Below, piece by piece: positions 39,873 to 48,480 of a stretch of 57,898 bases of DNA; position 1 is the stretch's first letter, and each line of letters starts with the position of its first letter. Both the position numbers and the translations under genes were made by a program. Source of the stretch: Roseomonas sp. 18066 (lineage in GTDB: Bacteria; Pseudomonadota; Alphaproteobacteria; Acetobacterales; Acetobacteraceae); the NCBI RefSeq assembly GCF_902706185.1, contig NZ_CACSJM010000015.1, positions 1 through 57,898 of the forward strand, written 5' to 3'. Under the pieces are notes generated by a model. It was not told the DNA's origin and did no database searches. It saw nothing but the letters and a program-made list of their open reading frames with translations.

Positions 39873-40406
39873 ATGCGCGTGGTCATCATCGGCATTTCCG
39901 GCGCCGGGAAGAGCACCATGGCCCGGCAGCTTTGCGCCGCGCTCGGCCTGCGCCACATCGAGCTCGACGCGCTGTTCTGGGAGCCTGGCTGGCGCCAGGC
40001 GGCGCCGGCGGATTTCCGCGCCCGGGTCGCGGCGGCGACCCAGGGCGACCACTGGGTGGTCGACGGCAATTACAGCGCGACCCGCGGGCTGAGCTGGGGC
40101 CGCGCCACGCATCTGGTCTGGCTGGACTATGAGCGCGGGCCGGTGATGCGCCGGGTGATCCGCCGCTCGATCCTGCGCGCGGTCACGCGGCAACCGCTGT
40201 GGAACGGCAACCGCGAGCGCTGGCAGAATTTCTTCCATGCCAGCCACCCGATCCGCTGGGCCTGGTCGCAATGGCGCGGCCGCCGCGTGGCGCTGGAGGC
40301 CGCGCTGGCCGCCGGCGAGTTCCCTGGGCTGCAGGTCACCCGGCTGCGCCATCCGCGCGAGGCCGCCGCCGCCCTGGCCGCGCTGATCCGCGACGGTAGA
40401 TCGTGA
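39873..40406 (+). CDS. P-loop kinase-like protein (topology modulation/FlaR type)
   Basis: 177 residues. Walker A is GISGAGKST (7-15); HIELDALFW and WVVDGNYS follow, and the lid-like RRVIRRS and the adenylate-kinase-like overall length are typical of the FlaR/DNA topology modulation group. These are small ATPases of unclear physiological role. It is monocistronic-looking. A weak GC stem (CCCGGC, GCCGGG) follows but has no T-run. Confidence 0.85.
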   Translation: MRVVIIGISGAGKSTMARQLCAALGLRHIELDALFWEPGWRQAAPADFRARVAAATQGDHWVVDGNYSATRGLSWGRATHLVWLDYERGPVMRRVIRRSILRAVTRQPLWNGNRERWQNFFHASHPIRWAWSQWRGRRVALEAALAAGEFPGLQVTRLRHPREAAAALAALIRDGRS

Positions 40407-40561
40407 AAGGGCCCCGGCTGGACAGGCCGGGCTACGCTATGCTCTAGTGGCTACAACGAAACCAGGATCCGCCGGCCGCGGTCAGCCTGAGCCTGGCCGC
40501 GTCATCGCGCGCGACCCGACCCGACCGCCCCGCCTGCGGACCGCGCCAGGGAGCGCCCCGC

Positions 40562-42058
40562 ATGAATGTCGTGACCCCGCTCGATGCCCGCTCGCATCCT
40601 TTCCTGACCGGCAAGCCGAAGCGCCTGTTCATCGACGGCCAATGGGTCGAGGCCGCGTCAGGAAAGACCTTCGCCACCCACAACCCGGCCACCGGCGAGC
40701 AGCTGGCCGAGGTGGCGGAGGGGGACGCGGAAGATATCGACCGCGCCGTCGCCGCCGCCCGCCGCGCCTTCGAGGGGCCCTGGAGCCGCTTCAAGCCGGC
40801 CGAGCGCCAGGCGCTGCTGCTGCGCCTGGCCGACCTGGTCGAGGCGCATATCGAGGAGCTGGCCGTCCTCGACACGCTGGACATGGGCGCGCCGATCAGC
40901 CGCACCCGCAACAACCGGGCGCGTGCCGTCGGCATGCTGCGCTACTATGCCGGCCAGGCCGTCGGCATCCTGGGCGAGACCATCGAGAACTCGCTGCCCG
41001 GCGAGATTTTTTCCTACACGCTGAAGGAGCCGGTGGGCGTCGTCGGCGCCATCATCCCGTGGAACGGGCCGCTGACGGCGACCTTGTGGAAGATCGGCCC
41101 GGCCCTGGCCACCGGCTGCACCGTGGTGCTGAAGCCGGCCGAGGAAGCGCCGCTGACCCCGCTGCGCGTCGCCGAGCTGTGCCAGGAGGCCGGCATCCCG
41201 CCCGGCGTGGTCAATGTCGTCACAGGCTATGGCGAGACCGCCGGCGCGGCGCTGTCCGGCCATCGCGATGTCGACAAGGTGGCCTTCACCGGCTCGCATC
41301 TGACGGGGCAGAAGATCGTGCAGGCCTCGGCCGGCAATCTGAAGCGCGTCTCGCTCGAGCTCGGCGGCAAGTCGCCCGACATCGTTTTCTCGGATGCCGA
41401 TCTGGAGCAGGCCGTTCCTGGCGCGGCCATGGCCGTCTTCGCCAATTCCGGGCAGATCTGCTCTGCCGGCACGCGGCTGTTCGTCGAGCAGAAGATCTAT
41501 GACGAATTCACCGGCCGCGTCGCCGACTTCGCCAGGAAGCTGCGCGTCGGCAACGGGCTGGACCCGGAGACCCAGGTCGGGCCGCTGGTCTCGACCGAGC
41601 AGCTCGACCGCGTCACCGGCTATCTGTCGATCGGCCGGCAGGAAGGCGCCACCCCGCTGTCGGGCGGCGCGCGGCTGACCGAGGGCGCCCTGGCCCAGGG
41701 CTATTTCGTGCCGCCCACCGTCTTCGCCGGGGTGAAGGACGAGATGCGCATCGCCCAGGAGGAGATCTTCGGCCCGGTGATCTCGGCCATCCCCTTCACC
41801 GATATCGACGAGGTGCTGGCCCGCGGCAACCGCACCGGCTTCGGCCTGGGCAGCGGCGTCTGGACCCGCGATGTCGGCAAGGCGCATCGCCTGGCCAAGG
41901 GGCTGCGCGCCGGCTCGGTCTGGGTCAATTGCTACCAGGCGATGGACCCGGCGGTGCCCTTCGGCGGCTACAAGATGAGCGGCTATGGCCGTGAATCGGG
42001 CAAGCAGCACGTCGAGGAATATCTGAACGTCAAGGCGGTCTGGATTAAGACTGCCTGA
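40562..42058 (+). CDS. NAD(P)-dependent aldehyde dehydrogenase
   Basis: 498 residues, ATG after AGGGAG. Aldehyde dehydrogenase superfamily with the general base Glu266 in LELGGKSP and the catalytic Cys300 in FANSGQICSAG. IIPWNGP near 160 and the C-terminal PFGGYKMSGYGRE are family hallmarks. Oxidises an aldehyde to an acid; class 1/2-like (betaine or gamma-aminobutyraldehyde type). It could take the aldehyde released by the aminotransferase upstream, but the distance makes this inference only. Confidence 0.94.
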   Translation: MNVVTPLDARSHPFLTGKPKRLFIDGQWVEAASGKTFATHNPATGEQLAEVAEGDAEDIDRAVAAARRAFEGPWSRFKPAERQALLLRLADLVEAHIEELAVLDTLDMGAPISRTRNNRARAVGMLRYYAGQAVGILGETIENSLPGEIFSYTLKEPVGVVGAIIPWNGPLTATLWKIGPALATGCTVVLKPAEEAPLTPLRVAELCQEAGIPPGVVNVVTGYGETAGAALSGHRDVDKVAFTGSHLTGQKIVQASAGNLKRVSLELGGKSPDIVFSDADLEQAVPGAAMAVFANSGQICSAGTRLFVEQKIYDEFTGRVADFARKLRVGNGLDPETQVGPLVSTEQLDRVTGYLSIGRQEGATPLSGGARLTEGALAQGYFVPPTVFAGVKDEMRIAQEEIFGPVISAIPFTDIDEVLARGNRTGFGLGSGVWTRDVGKAHRLAKGLRAGSVWVNCYQAMDPAVPFGGYKMSGYGRESGKQHVEEYLNVKAVWIKTA

Positions 42059-42088
42059 CTTTTCCGCTGGTTCTGGCCGCGGCGTTGT

Positions 42089-43252
42089 TCATGCCGCGGC
42101 CAGCAGCGCGCCGGCGGCGGCGATGGCGGCCAGGACGCCCAGGGTGTTGAACCGCCCGCTGACCAGCGCCGCGAAGCCGAGCAGGGCGATCGCCGCGTCG
42201 CCCGCGCCTTTCAGGCTGCTGGTCGCGATCGGATCGACCAGGGCGGCGGCCAGGATGCCGACCACCACCGCGTTCAGTCCGAGCAGCGCGCCGCGCGCCG
42301 AGGGCAGCGCCCGCAGCCGCGCCCAGAGCGGCAGGGCGCCGTAGAGCAGCAGCAGCCCGGGCAGGAAGATGGCGACGAGCGCGACGATGCCGCCGCCGAC
42401 ACCCGCCGTCGCCGCCCCCAGATAGGCGGCCAGCGCGAAAAGCGGTCCCGGCAGCGCCTGGGCCAGGCCATAGCCGGCGAGGAAGCGGTCGGCGGGCAGC
42501 AGCTGCGGCACCATCGCGCCCTCCAGCAGCGGCAGCACGACATGGCCGCCGCCGAAGACCAGGGCGCCTGCCCGATAGTTCGTGTCCAGCAAGGTCAGCC
42601 AGGCTGGCGCGCCCGTGGCGGCGACCAGGGGCAGGCCGGCCAGCAGCAGCGCGAAAGCCGCCAGGGCGGCCAGCGCGGCGACGGGGATTGGCGGCCGTGC
42701 GGGTTCCGTCGGGCGTCCCGCCGGCCGCATCGTCGCCAGGCCCAGCCCGGCGCCGACGACCAGGCCTGCGAATTGGGCGAGGGGGGTGGGGAAGAGCATC
42801 AAGAATAGAAAAGCCAGGAGGGCGAGGAGGCGTCGCGGCAGGTCGGGGCAGAGGCCTCGCGCCATGCCACAGACCGCCTGGGCCACCACGGCCACCGCCA
42901 CCAGCTTCAGCCCCTGCACCAGCGCGGCGCCCCCGCCGCCCTGCCACAGCCCGCCGGCCAGGCCCGCCGCCAGCATCAGCAGCGCCGAGGGCAGGGTGAA
43001 GCCCAGCCAGGCCGCCACCCCGCCCGCCAGCCCGCCTTGCCGCAGCCCGATGGCGAAGCCGAGCTGGCTGCTGGCGGGGCCGGGCAGGAACTGGCTGAGC
43101 GCCAGCAGCTCGGCGAAATCGGCCTCGCCCAGCCAGGCGCGGCGGGTGACGAATTCGGCCCGGAAATAGCCGAGATGCGCGACCGGCCCGCCGAAGCTGG
43201 TCAGCCCCAGCCGCAGGAAGACGAGGAACAGGGTGGCAGGCGGCATCGGCAT
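42089..43252 (-). CDS. chrA: ChrA-type chromate transporter
   Basis: 387 residues from the ATG at 43252; a second ATG at 43246 is possible. CHR superfamily, with both halves present: N-terminal FGGPVAHLGYF and the LSQFLPGPASSQLGFAIG motif, and the second-half FGGGHVVLPLL with QALPGPLFALAAYLG. Ten to twelve membrane helices. It should export chromate, or act on other oxyanions. It converges on the aldehyde dehydrogenase gene 30 bases apart. Confidence 0.92.
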   Translation of the reverse strand: MPMPPATLFLVFLRLGLTSFGGPVAHLGYFRAEFVTRRAWLGEADFAELLALSQFLPGPASSQLGFAIGLRQGGLAGGVAAWLGFTLPSALLMLAAGLAGGLWQGGGGAALVQGLKLVAVAVVAQAVCGMARGLCPDLPRRLLALLAFLFLMLFPTPLAQFAGLVVGAGLGLATMRPAGRPTEPARPPIPVAALAALAAFALLLAGLPLVAATGAPAWLTLLDTNYRAGALVFGGGHVVLPLLEGAMVPQLLPADRFLAGYGLAQALPGPLFALAAYLGAATAGVGGGIVALVAIFLPGLLLLYGALPLWARLRALPSARGALLGLNAVVVGILAAALVDPIATSSLKGAGDAAIALLGFAALVSGRFNTLGVLAAIAAAGALLAAA

Positions 43253-43328
43253 ATCCGGGCAGGGATCGGCAAGACGCCAGCCTAGCCGGTTTCCTGGCCG
43301 TCGCGGATGACGGAACGGCGACAGCCGG

Positions 43329-44090
43329 TCACGGCTGGCCACGCTGGGCGGTCTGCTGCGCCGCCCATTGGGTGAAGGCCACGACCAGGGCGCGGGCCTC
43401 GGGCGGCGCCATGTCGCGCGACAGCACGGTCTCCGCCTGGACGGCGTTGTTCTGCGCGGCCAGGGCCAAGGCCAGGTTGTGGCGGGCCCGGCGCGGCGCC
43501 GAGGGGTCGCGCTCGGCGGCGGCGAGCAGCCGGGCGGCCTCGGCCGGCTGCGCCGCCAGCAGGCGCGACATGCCGTAATTGACCCGCACCGACCAGTCCG
43601 TCGGCGCCGCCTGCAGCGCCGCCTGGTGCCAGGTCAGCGCCTGGGCGGGATCGCCGGCCATGTCGTGGCAGACCGCCAGGCCGGTCATCGCCTGGACATG
43701 CGCGGGATCGGCGGCCAGCACCGACTGGAAGCTGTGCTGCGCCAGCGGAACCTGCCCGGCCAGCAGGGCCAGCCGGCCGCGCACCAGCAGCCGCTCGGGG
43801 GAGGGGCCGGCCAGGGCGATGGCGCGTTCCTGCGCGGCCAGCGCCTCGGCCGGCTGCCCGGCCTGCCCGGCGGCCAGGGCCAGCCGGTCCTGCAGCGCGG
43901 CGTCATCCGGCGATGCCGCCACCATGCTGCGGACCAGGAGATAATCGGCGCCCTGGCCACCCTCCGGAAACTGCGCCTCCAGCAGCCGCAGCCGCGCGGC
44001 CGGGGAGAGCTTCGGCGGGTCGCCGGCGCGCGGCGCGTTGCAGGCGGCCAGCAGGGGGACCAGCAGGAGAAGCCAGCAGATCTCGCGCAT
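43329..44090 (-). CDS. tadD: TadD-like TPR lipoprotein of the pilus operon
   Basis: 253 residues from the ATG at 44090, with GGAG before it. Lipobox LLAAC (Cys17). The rest is alpha-helical with several tetratricopeptide repeats, e.g. the stretch from VQAMTGLAVCHDMAGD onwards. In Tad systems TadD is a TPR lipoprotein needed for pilus assembly, probably as a pilotin or scaffold. It is the last gene of the leftward operon, 27 bases after the TadG-like gene. Confidence 0.85.
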   Translation of the reverse strand: MREICWLLLLVPLLAACNAPRAGDPPKLSPAARLRLLEAQFPEGGQGADYLLVRSMVAASPDDAALQDRLALAAGQAGQPAEALAAQERAIALAGPSPERLLVRGRLALLAGQVPLAQHSFQSVLAADPAHVQAMTGLAVCHDMAGDPAQALTWHQAALQAAPTDWSVRVNYGMSRLLAAQPAEAARLLAAAERDPSAPRRARHNLALALAAQNNAVQAETVLSRDMAPPEARALVVAFTQWAAQQTAQRGQP

Positions 44091-44117
44091 TCTGCGCTCC
44101 ACAAAGCGTTGTCGCGA

Positions 44118-45632
44118 TCAACGGGTCAGGCGCAGCGTGACCAGCTCATTGCCGATCTGGGTGAAGGCCTGGCGCAGCGCCGTCTGGTTGGGGCTGTTGA
44201 AATAGCCGGTCGCCGTCGAGGCACAGTTTCTGTACAGGTTCTGGGTTGTCGTATCGCTAAGATTGAAGGTGATGGTGTAGACGGTGATGCCCTGCGCCTT
44301 CAGCAGCGTGCACATGGTCTGCATCTTGTCGGAGATGGCGGTCTTGTTCAGCGCGATGGCGGCGGTGATGCGGGCCGAGACGGTGCCGGTGGTGGGCGTG
44401 ACGATGCCCAGCCGGTTCTCCGCCATGCGGCCATAGGCGGTGTAGTCGGCATCGACGGTCTGGTTGTCATAGGTGGTGGCGGCGATGCCCGGCGCGCCGC
44501 TGGGATAATCGTACCAGTTGTTCTGGCCGTCGGTCATCAGCACCACGACCTTGCGGGTGCCGACCACATTGTAGTCCCGCGGCAGGGTGGTGTTGCCCCA
44601 GAGCCCGCGCCAGCGCGGGCTGATGGTGAACCAGGCCGATTGCAGCCCGAGATTGGAAATGGTGCCGCCGCGAAAGGCCACCTGCAGCGCGGTGATGCGC
44701 GCCAGCAACGTCGTCTTCTCCGCCGTCAGCGGCAGCACCGTGTTGATCGGGCAGCCCAGGTTCGGCCCGACCGCGGCATTCTGCAGCGACAGATTGGTCT
44801 CCGTCACCTTGGTCGCCGACCAGTCATTGTCGCCGGCGACCACGGTGGTGCCGCTGCGGTACTTGTTCAGCGTCGAGGCCCAGAGATAGGGCGTGAAGGG
44901 GGCCACCGAAGGCGGCGCGTCGGTCGCATCATTGCCGTTGCGCCGCGCCTCGACGCAGCCGGCCCAGGTGGTGGGCAGGTAGTCGGCGGCGCTGAGCAGC
45001 CCGGCGCCCAGCCAGGTCGCCCGGTTCGGCCCCATGTTGATGGTCGCCGACCAGGGCACGATGGAGACCCAGAGGCCGGGGATCGTCTCCTTGTCGCCAT
45101 AGAGGATGTTCACCAGGTCGGCCGCCGCCAGCCGCAACGCGGCGATGCCGGTCGGATACATCGAGCCGGTGACGTCCAGCGCCATGGCCAGCTCCATCCC
45201 GTCGGTCTGAGCGGTGACCGTGGCGGTCGCCTTCAGCGCCATGGTCGGCTTGCCGAAGATGCGCATGAAGACGGTGGGCAGGCTGGCCTGGGCGGTGACG
45301 CGCAGCGTGTTAGTGGCGGGGATGTCGACCACCGGCAGCTGCGCCACCGCCCCCATGAAGCCCAGGCGGCTGCTGGCGCTGTTGATGTCCTGCCGGCTGA
45401 AATTGGCCCAGAACAGGATCATCGCCGCCGCCTCGCGCTCGGCGGTGGGCAGGCTGAAGGCGCGCCCGCCGGCCAGCGCCGCGGCATCGACCGAGGTCGC
45501 CAGCCGCGACTGCGCCAGCCAGCCGCGCGCCAGGTCCAGCGCCAGGCCGCAGGCGGCGATCATCGGCAGCAGGCTGAGCGCCACCACCAGGGCGACGCCG
45601 CCGCGCCGGTCGTTTTTCGGCGCGCGCCTCAC
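44118..45632 (-). CDS. tadG: TadG-like protein with von Willebrand A domain
   Basis: 504 residues from a GTG at 45632 whose GTGA overlaps the upstream stop. The N terminus has NDRRGGVALVVALSLLP and one membrane helix, the TadG-type start without the +5 Glu of pseudopilins. The vWA domain has the metal-site DVTGSM (about 148-153) and a second part VVVLMTDGQNNW. It is probably a pilus-associated or tip protein, or an adhesion-related surface factor. A central insert rich in Asn/Thr lies between the two vWA parts. Confidence 0.87.
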   Translation of the reverse strand: MRRAPKNDRRGGVALVVALSLLPMIAACGLALDLARGWLAQSRLATSVDAAALAGGRAFSLPTAEREAAAMILFWANFSRQDINSASSRLGFMGAVAQLPVVDIPATNTLRVTAQASLPTVFMRIFGKPTMALKATATVTAQTDGMELAMALDVTGSMYPTGIAALRLAAADLVNILYGDKETIPGLWVSIVPWSATINMGPNRATWLGAGLLSAADYLPTTWAGCVEARRNGNDATDAPPSVAPFTPYLWASTLNKYRSGTTVVAGDNDWSATKVTETNLSLQNAAVGPNLGCPINTVLPLTAEKTTLLARITALQVAFRGGTISNLGLQSAWFTISPRWRGLWGNTTLPRDYNVVGTRKVVVLMTDGQNNWYDYPSGAPGIAATTYDNQTVDADYTAYGRMAENRLGIVTPTTGTVSARITAAIALNKTAISDKMQTMCTLLKAQGITVYTITFNLSDTTTQNLYRNCASTATGYFNSPNQTALRQAFTQIGNELVTLRLTR

Positions 45633-46183
45633 TTCGGCTCCGTCGCCAGCAGGTTGCTGCGCGGGTGGAAGACGGCATGGGCGGCGATGAAATTTGGCGC
45701 GCCGCTGCTGCGGAACAGGCGGCGGCCCAGCACCCAGGGGCCGCCGCCGGTGAAGAGCTCGGCGATGATCACCGTCTCGCCGGCGCGCACCAGCACCTGG
45801 CCGGGCAGCACCACGGCCGCGCCCGCCGTGCCGAAGCGGCTGGCATAGCTGCTGCTGCCGATCCGCTTCTGCCACAGCATGGTGTTGCCGGTGCCGCTGC
45901 CCTGCACCGCCGAGACGATGGTGGCGCCCTGGCTGCCGGTGACGTCGATCTTGCCGGCCATGGCCTGGCCGGCGGCGACGATGGCGGCCAGCCCCGCGGC
46001 ATCGAGCGTGTCGCGCCGGGTGACGATATCGGCGAGCTCTGCCGCGATGCGGTTCAGCCGCGACCAGCTGCGCAGCCACAGGCCGAGATCGGCCATGCCC
46101 AGCAGCAGCAGCGCCAGGAACGGCGCCAGCAGCGCGAATTCCACCGCGGCGACGCCGCGGCGGTCGTCAGAGATAATTCTCAT
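45629..46183 (-). CDS. TadE/TadF-like pseudopilin 2
   Basis: 184 residues. The pseudopilin start DRRGVAAVEFALLAPFLALL (about 7-26) has the Gly cleavage site and Glu at +5, followed by one hydrophobic helix; the rest is periplasmic. Processed by the prepilin peptidase of this operon. It overlaps the upstream pseudopilin gene by 17 bases and the TadG-like gene by four. Confidence 0.87.
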   Translation of the reverse strand: MRIISDDRRGVAAVEFALLAPFLALLLLGMADLGLWLRSWSRLNRIAAELADIVTRRDTLDAAGLAAIVAAGQAMAGKIDVTGSQGATIVSAVQGSGTGNTMLWQKRIGSSSYASRFGTAGAAVVLPGQVLVRAGETVIIAELFTGGGPWVLGRRLFRSSGAPNFIAAHAVFHPRSNLLATEPK

Positions 46184-46625
46184 TCTGCACCACCACCACG
46201 GCGCGATGCTCGATGGTCTTGCCCCAGCCGGCGCGGCCCAGCGGCGTCAGCAGCGGCGCGCTGTAGCCCAGGCGGTATTCGACGACGGCGCCGCCGGCGC
46301 CCATGCCGCTGGTCGCCTTGGCGGCATTGCCGATGCTGGCGAGGTCGCCCCAGTAGCGCAGCTCCAGCGTGAAGCGCGCCGCCTGCAGCAGCGGCACCTG
46401 GCGCAGCACGGCGCGGGTCAGCGCCTGCTGCGGCGTGCCGGCGCCCAGGCTGGTGCCGGTGACGCCCAGCCGTGCGGCATGGCGCGCGCCATATTCCAGC
46501 CCGGCATTGATCGCCAGCTGCCAGCCGAATTCCAGCATGGCGGTCAGCACCAGCAGCAGCGGCAGGGCGCAGAGCGCGAATTCCAGCGCCGCCGCGCCGC
46601 GCCGGTCCGCGCGCGGGGCGGCCAT
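46167..46625 (-). CDS. TadE-like pseudopilin 1
   Basis: 152 residues from the ATG at 46625 that overlaps the tadC stop as TGATG; GTG at 46628 would add one residue. DRRGAAALEFALCALPLLLV near the N terminus carries the Gly cleavage site and Glu at +5, then a membrane helix. Minor pseudopilin likely needed for Flp pilus assembly. Confidence 0.87.
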   Translation of the reverse strand: MAAPRADRRGAAALEFALCALPLLLVLTAMLEFGWQLAINAGLEYGARHAARLGVTGTSLGAGTPQQALTRAVLRQVPLLQAARFTLELRYWGDLASIGNAAKATSGMGAGGAVVEYRLGYSAPLLTPLGRAGWGKTIEHRAVVVVQNENYL

Positions 46626-47545
46626 CACAGCGACTGCATGATCTGGATGACCGCAGGCCCGGCCAGCACCAGGAAGATGGTGGGCAGGATGAAGGCGACC
46701 ATCGGCAGGGTCAGCAGCACCGGCAGCCGCGCGGCGCGGGTCTCGAACTTCACCAGCTGCTCCTGCCGCAGCTCGGCGGCCAGGCCGCGCAGCGCCTGGG
46801 TCAGCGGCGTGCCGTATTGCAGCGTCTGCACCAGGGTCGCGGCCAGCCGCTTCAGCGGTTCCAGCTGCAGCCGGGCGCCGAGCGACTGCAGCGCCAGCCG
46901 CCGGTCGGACGCGATGCGCAGGTCTTGCGCGGTGACGGCGAATTCTTCCGACACGGCGCGATGGGCCGGCGCGATCTCCAGCGCCACGCGCTCGATCCCC
47001 GCCTCCAGCCCGAGGCCGGCCTCGGCGCAGATCACCATCATGTCCAGCGCATCGGGCAGGCCGCGCTCCACCGCCTGCAGCCGCGCCCGCCGCCGCTGCG
47101 CCAGCACCGCATCGGGCAGCAGCAGGCCGAGCGCCGCCGCGGCGAGCGCGCAGAAGATGACGCCGTCGTCGCTGTCGAACAGCGGATCGACCAGGATCCA
47201 GGTCGGCACCGGCAGCGCCAGCATCAGCAGCAGCTTGGCCCCGGCCAGCAGGGCCAGCGCGCGGTCATGGCGGAAATGCGCGGCGATCAGCATCGCCTTC
47301 CAGCCCGCCAGCGTGTCGCGCGGCAGCAGGCCGGAGCGCAGCATCAGCATGCCCAGGGCTGCCAGCCCGCGCTGCAGCAGCGGCTGGGCCGGGGGCGGCA
47401 CGCCGTCCTGCCGGGCGCGCAGCGCGGCCAGGCGGCCCTGCACCCGCGCCTGCCGCCGCAGCTGCGGCAAGATCAGGGCGGTGCCGCCCAGCAGCAGCAG
47501 GAGCAGCGCCAGGCCGAGCCCGAGGGCGAGCGGCGCGCCGATCAT
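46625..47545 (-). CDS. tadC: TadC-like inner-membrane platform protein
   Basis: 306 residues; ATGA overlap with the tadB gene upstream. GspF/T2SSF domain with MMVICAEAGLGLEAGIERV (about 166-184) and a C-terminal helix pair. With TadB it forms the inner-membrane platform on which the CpaF ATPase acts. Its own stop overlaps the next pseudopilin start. Confidence 0.92.
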   Translation of the reverse strand: MIGAPLALGLGLALLLLLLGGTALILPQLRRQARVQGRLAALRARQDGVPPPAQPLLQRGLAALGMLMLRSGLLPRDTLAGWKAMLIAAHFRHDRALALLAGAKLLLMLALPVPTWILVDPLFDSDDGVIFCALAAAALGLLLPDAVLAQRRRARLQAVERGLPDALDMMVICAEAGLGLEAGIERVALEIAPAHRAVSEEFAVTAQDLRIASDRRLALQSLGARLQLEPLKRLAATLVQTLQYGTPLTQALRGLAAELRQEQLVKFETRAARLPVLLTLPMVAFILPTIFLVLAGPAVIQIMQSL

Positions 47546-48480
47546 TGCAGCGCCTTCTTCAGCATGCCGCGCATCACCAGCACGCCGCAGAGCAGCAGCC
47601 CGCCAGCGCCGGCCAGGATCTTGTGGCCGGTCGGATGCTCGACCAGCACCAGGATATAGCTGGGCGAGACGACATAGAGCCCGCCCGCCGCCAGCACCGG
47701 CAGGCAGCCCAGCACGATGGCGCTGGTGCGCGCCTCGGTGGCCAGGGCCCGCGCCCGGGCGCGCAGCGCGACACGGCGGCGGATGACATCGGCCAGATTG
47801 TCCAGCGTCTCGTTCAGGCTGCCGCCGGTCTGGCTCTGCAGCGCGAGCGCCACGGCGAAGAAGCGGTATTCCGGCAGGCCGGATTGCCGCGCCATGCCGC
47901 CCAGCGCCTCCTCCAGCGGCTGGCCGATGGCGACCAGGTCGGCGAGCCGGGTGAATTCCTGGGAGGTCGGCGCCAGCGCCTCCCGCGCGACGACGCGCAG
48001 GGATTCGGTCACCGGCACGCCGACCCGCACCGCGCGCACGATCATGCCCAGCGCATCGGGGAACTGGACATAGAGCAATTGCCGCCGCTGCGCCTCCGCC
48101 CGCTGCGCCAGAAGGCGGAGGCCGAGCAGCGCCAGCGCCGGCCAGGCCAGCCACACCCAGTCGTCCAGCACCGGCGCGGTCAGCCAGCACAGCAGCGCCG
48201 CCCCCGGCAGCGCCGGTAGCAGCGGCCGCCAGGCCTGCCGCCCCGGCCGATGCGCCAGATAGGCCTCCAGCCCGAGCAGCGGCGACAGCCGTTCCAGCAG
48301 GGCGCGCGGCCGCGCGGCCGGCGCCGCGGCGGTCGCGGCACCCGTCGCGCGATGCGGGCCGAAGACCGCCTGCCAGCGCCGCGCCTGCCGCCCGCGCTGC
48401 CGCGCCAGCAGCAGCAGCGCCAGCCCGCCCAGCAGCAGGAGCAGCAGCAGCGCCAGCAGCAGGAGCGGCAGCAGCCTCAC
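47542..48480 (-). CDS. tadB: TadB-like inner-membrane platform protein
   Basis: 312 residues from a GTG at 48480 overlapping the cpaF stop (GTGA). N-terminal Leu-rich membrane segment, a cytoplasmic basic stretch, then the T2SSF domain with IVRAVRVGVPVTESLRVVA and LQSQTGGSLNETLDNLADVI (family hallmark) and C-terminal helices. Second subunit of the platform. Confidence 0.92.
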   Translation of the reverse strand: MRLLPLLLLALLLLLLLGGLALLLLARQRGRQARRWQAVFGPHRATGAATAAAPAARPRALLERLSPLLGLEAYLAHRPGRQAWRPLLPALPGAALLCWLTAPVLDDWVWLAWPALALLGLRLLAQRAEAQRRQLLYVQFPDALGMIVRAVRVGVPVTESLRVVAREALAPTSQEFTRLADLVAIGQPLEEALGGMARQSGLPEYRFFAVALALQSQTGGSLNETLDNLADVIRRRVALRARARALATEARTSAIVLGCLPVLAAGGLYVVSPSYILVLVEHPTGHKILAGAGGLLLCGVLVMRGMLKKALQ

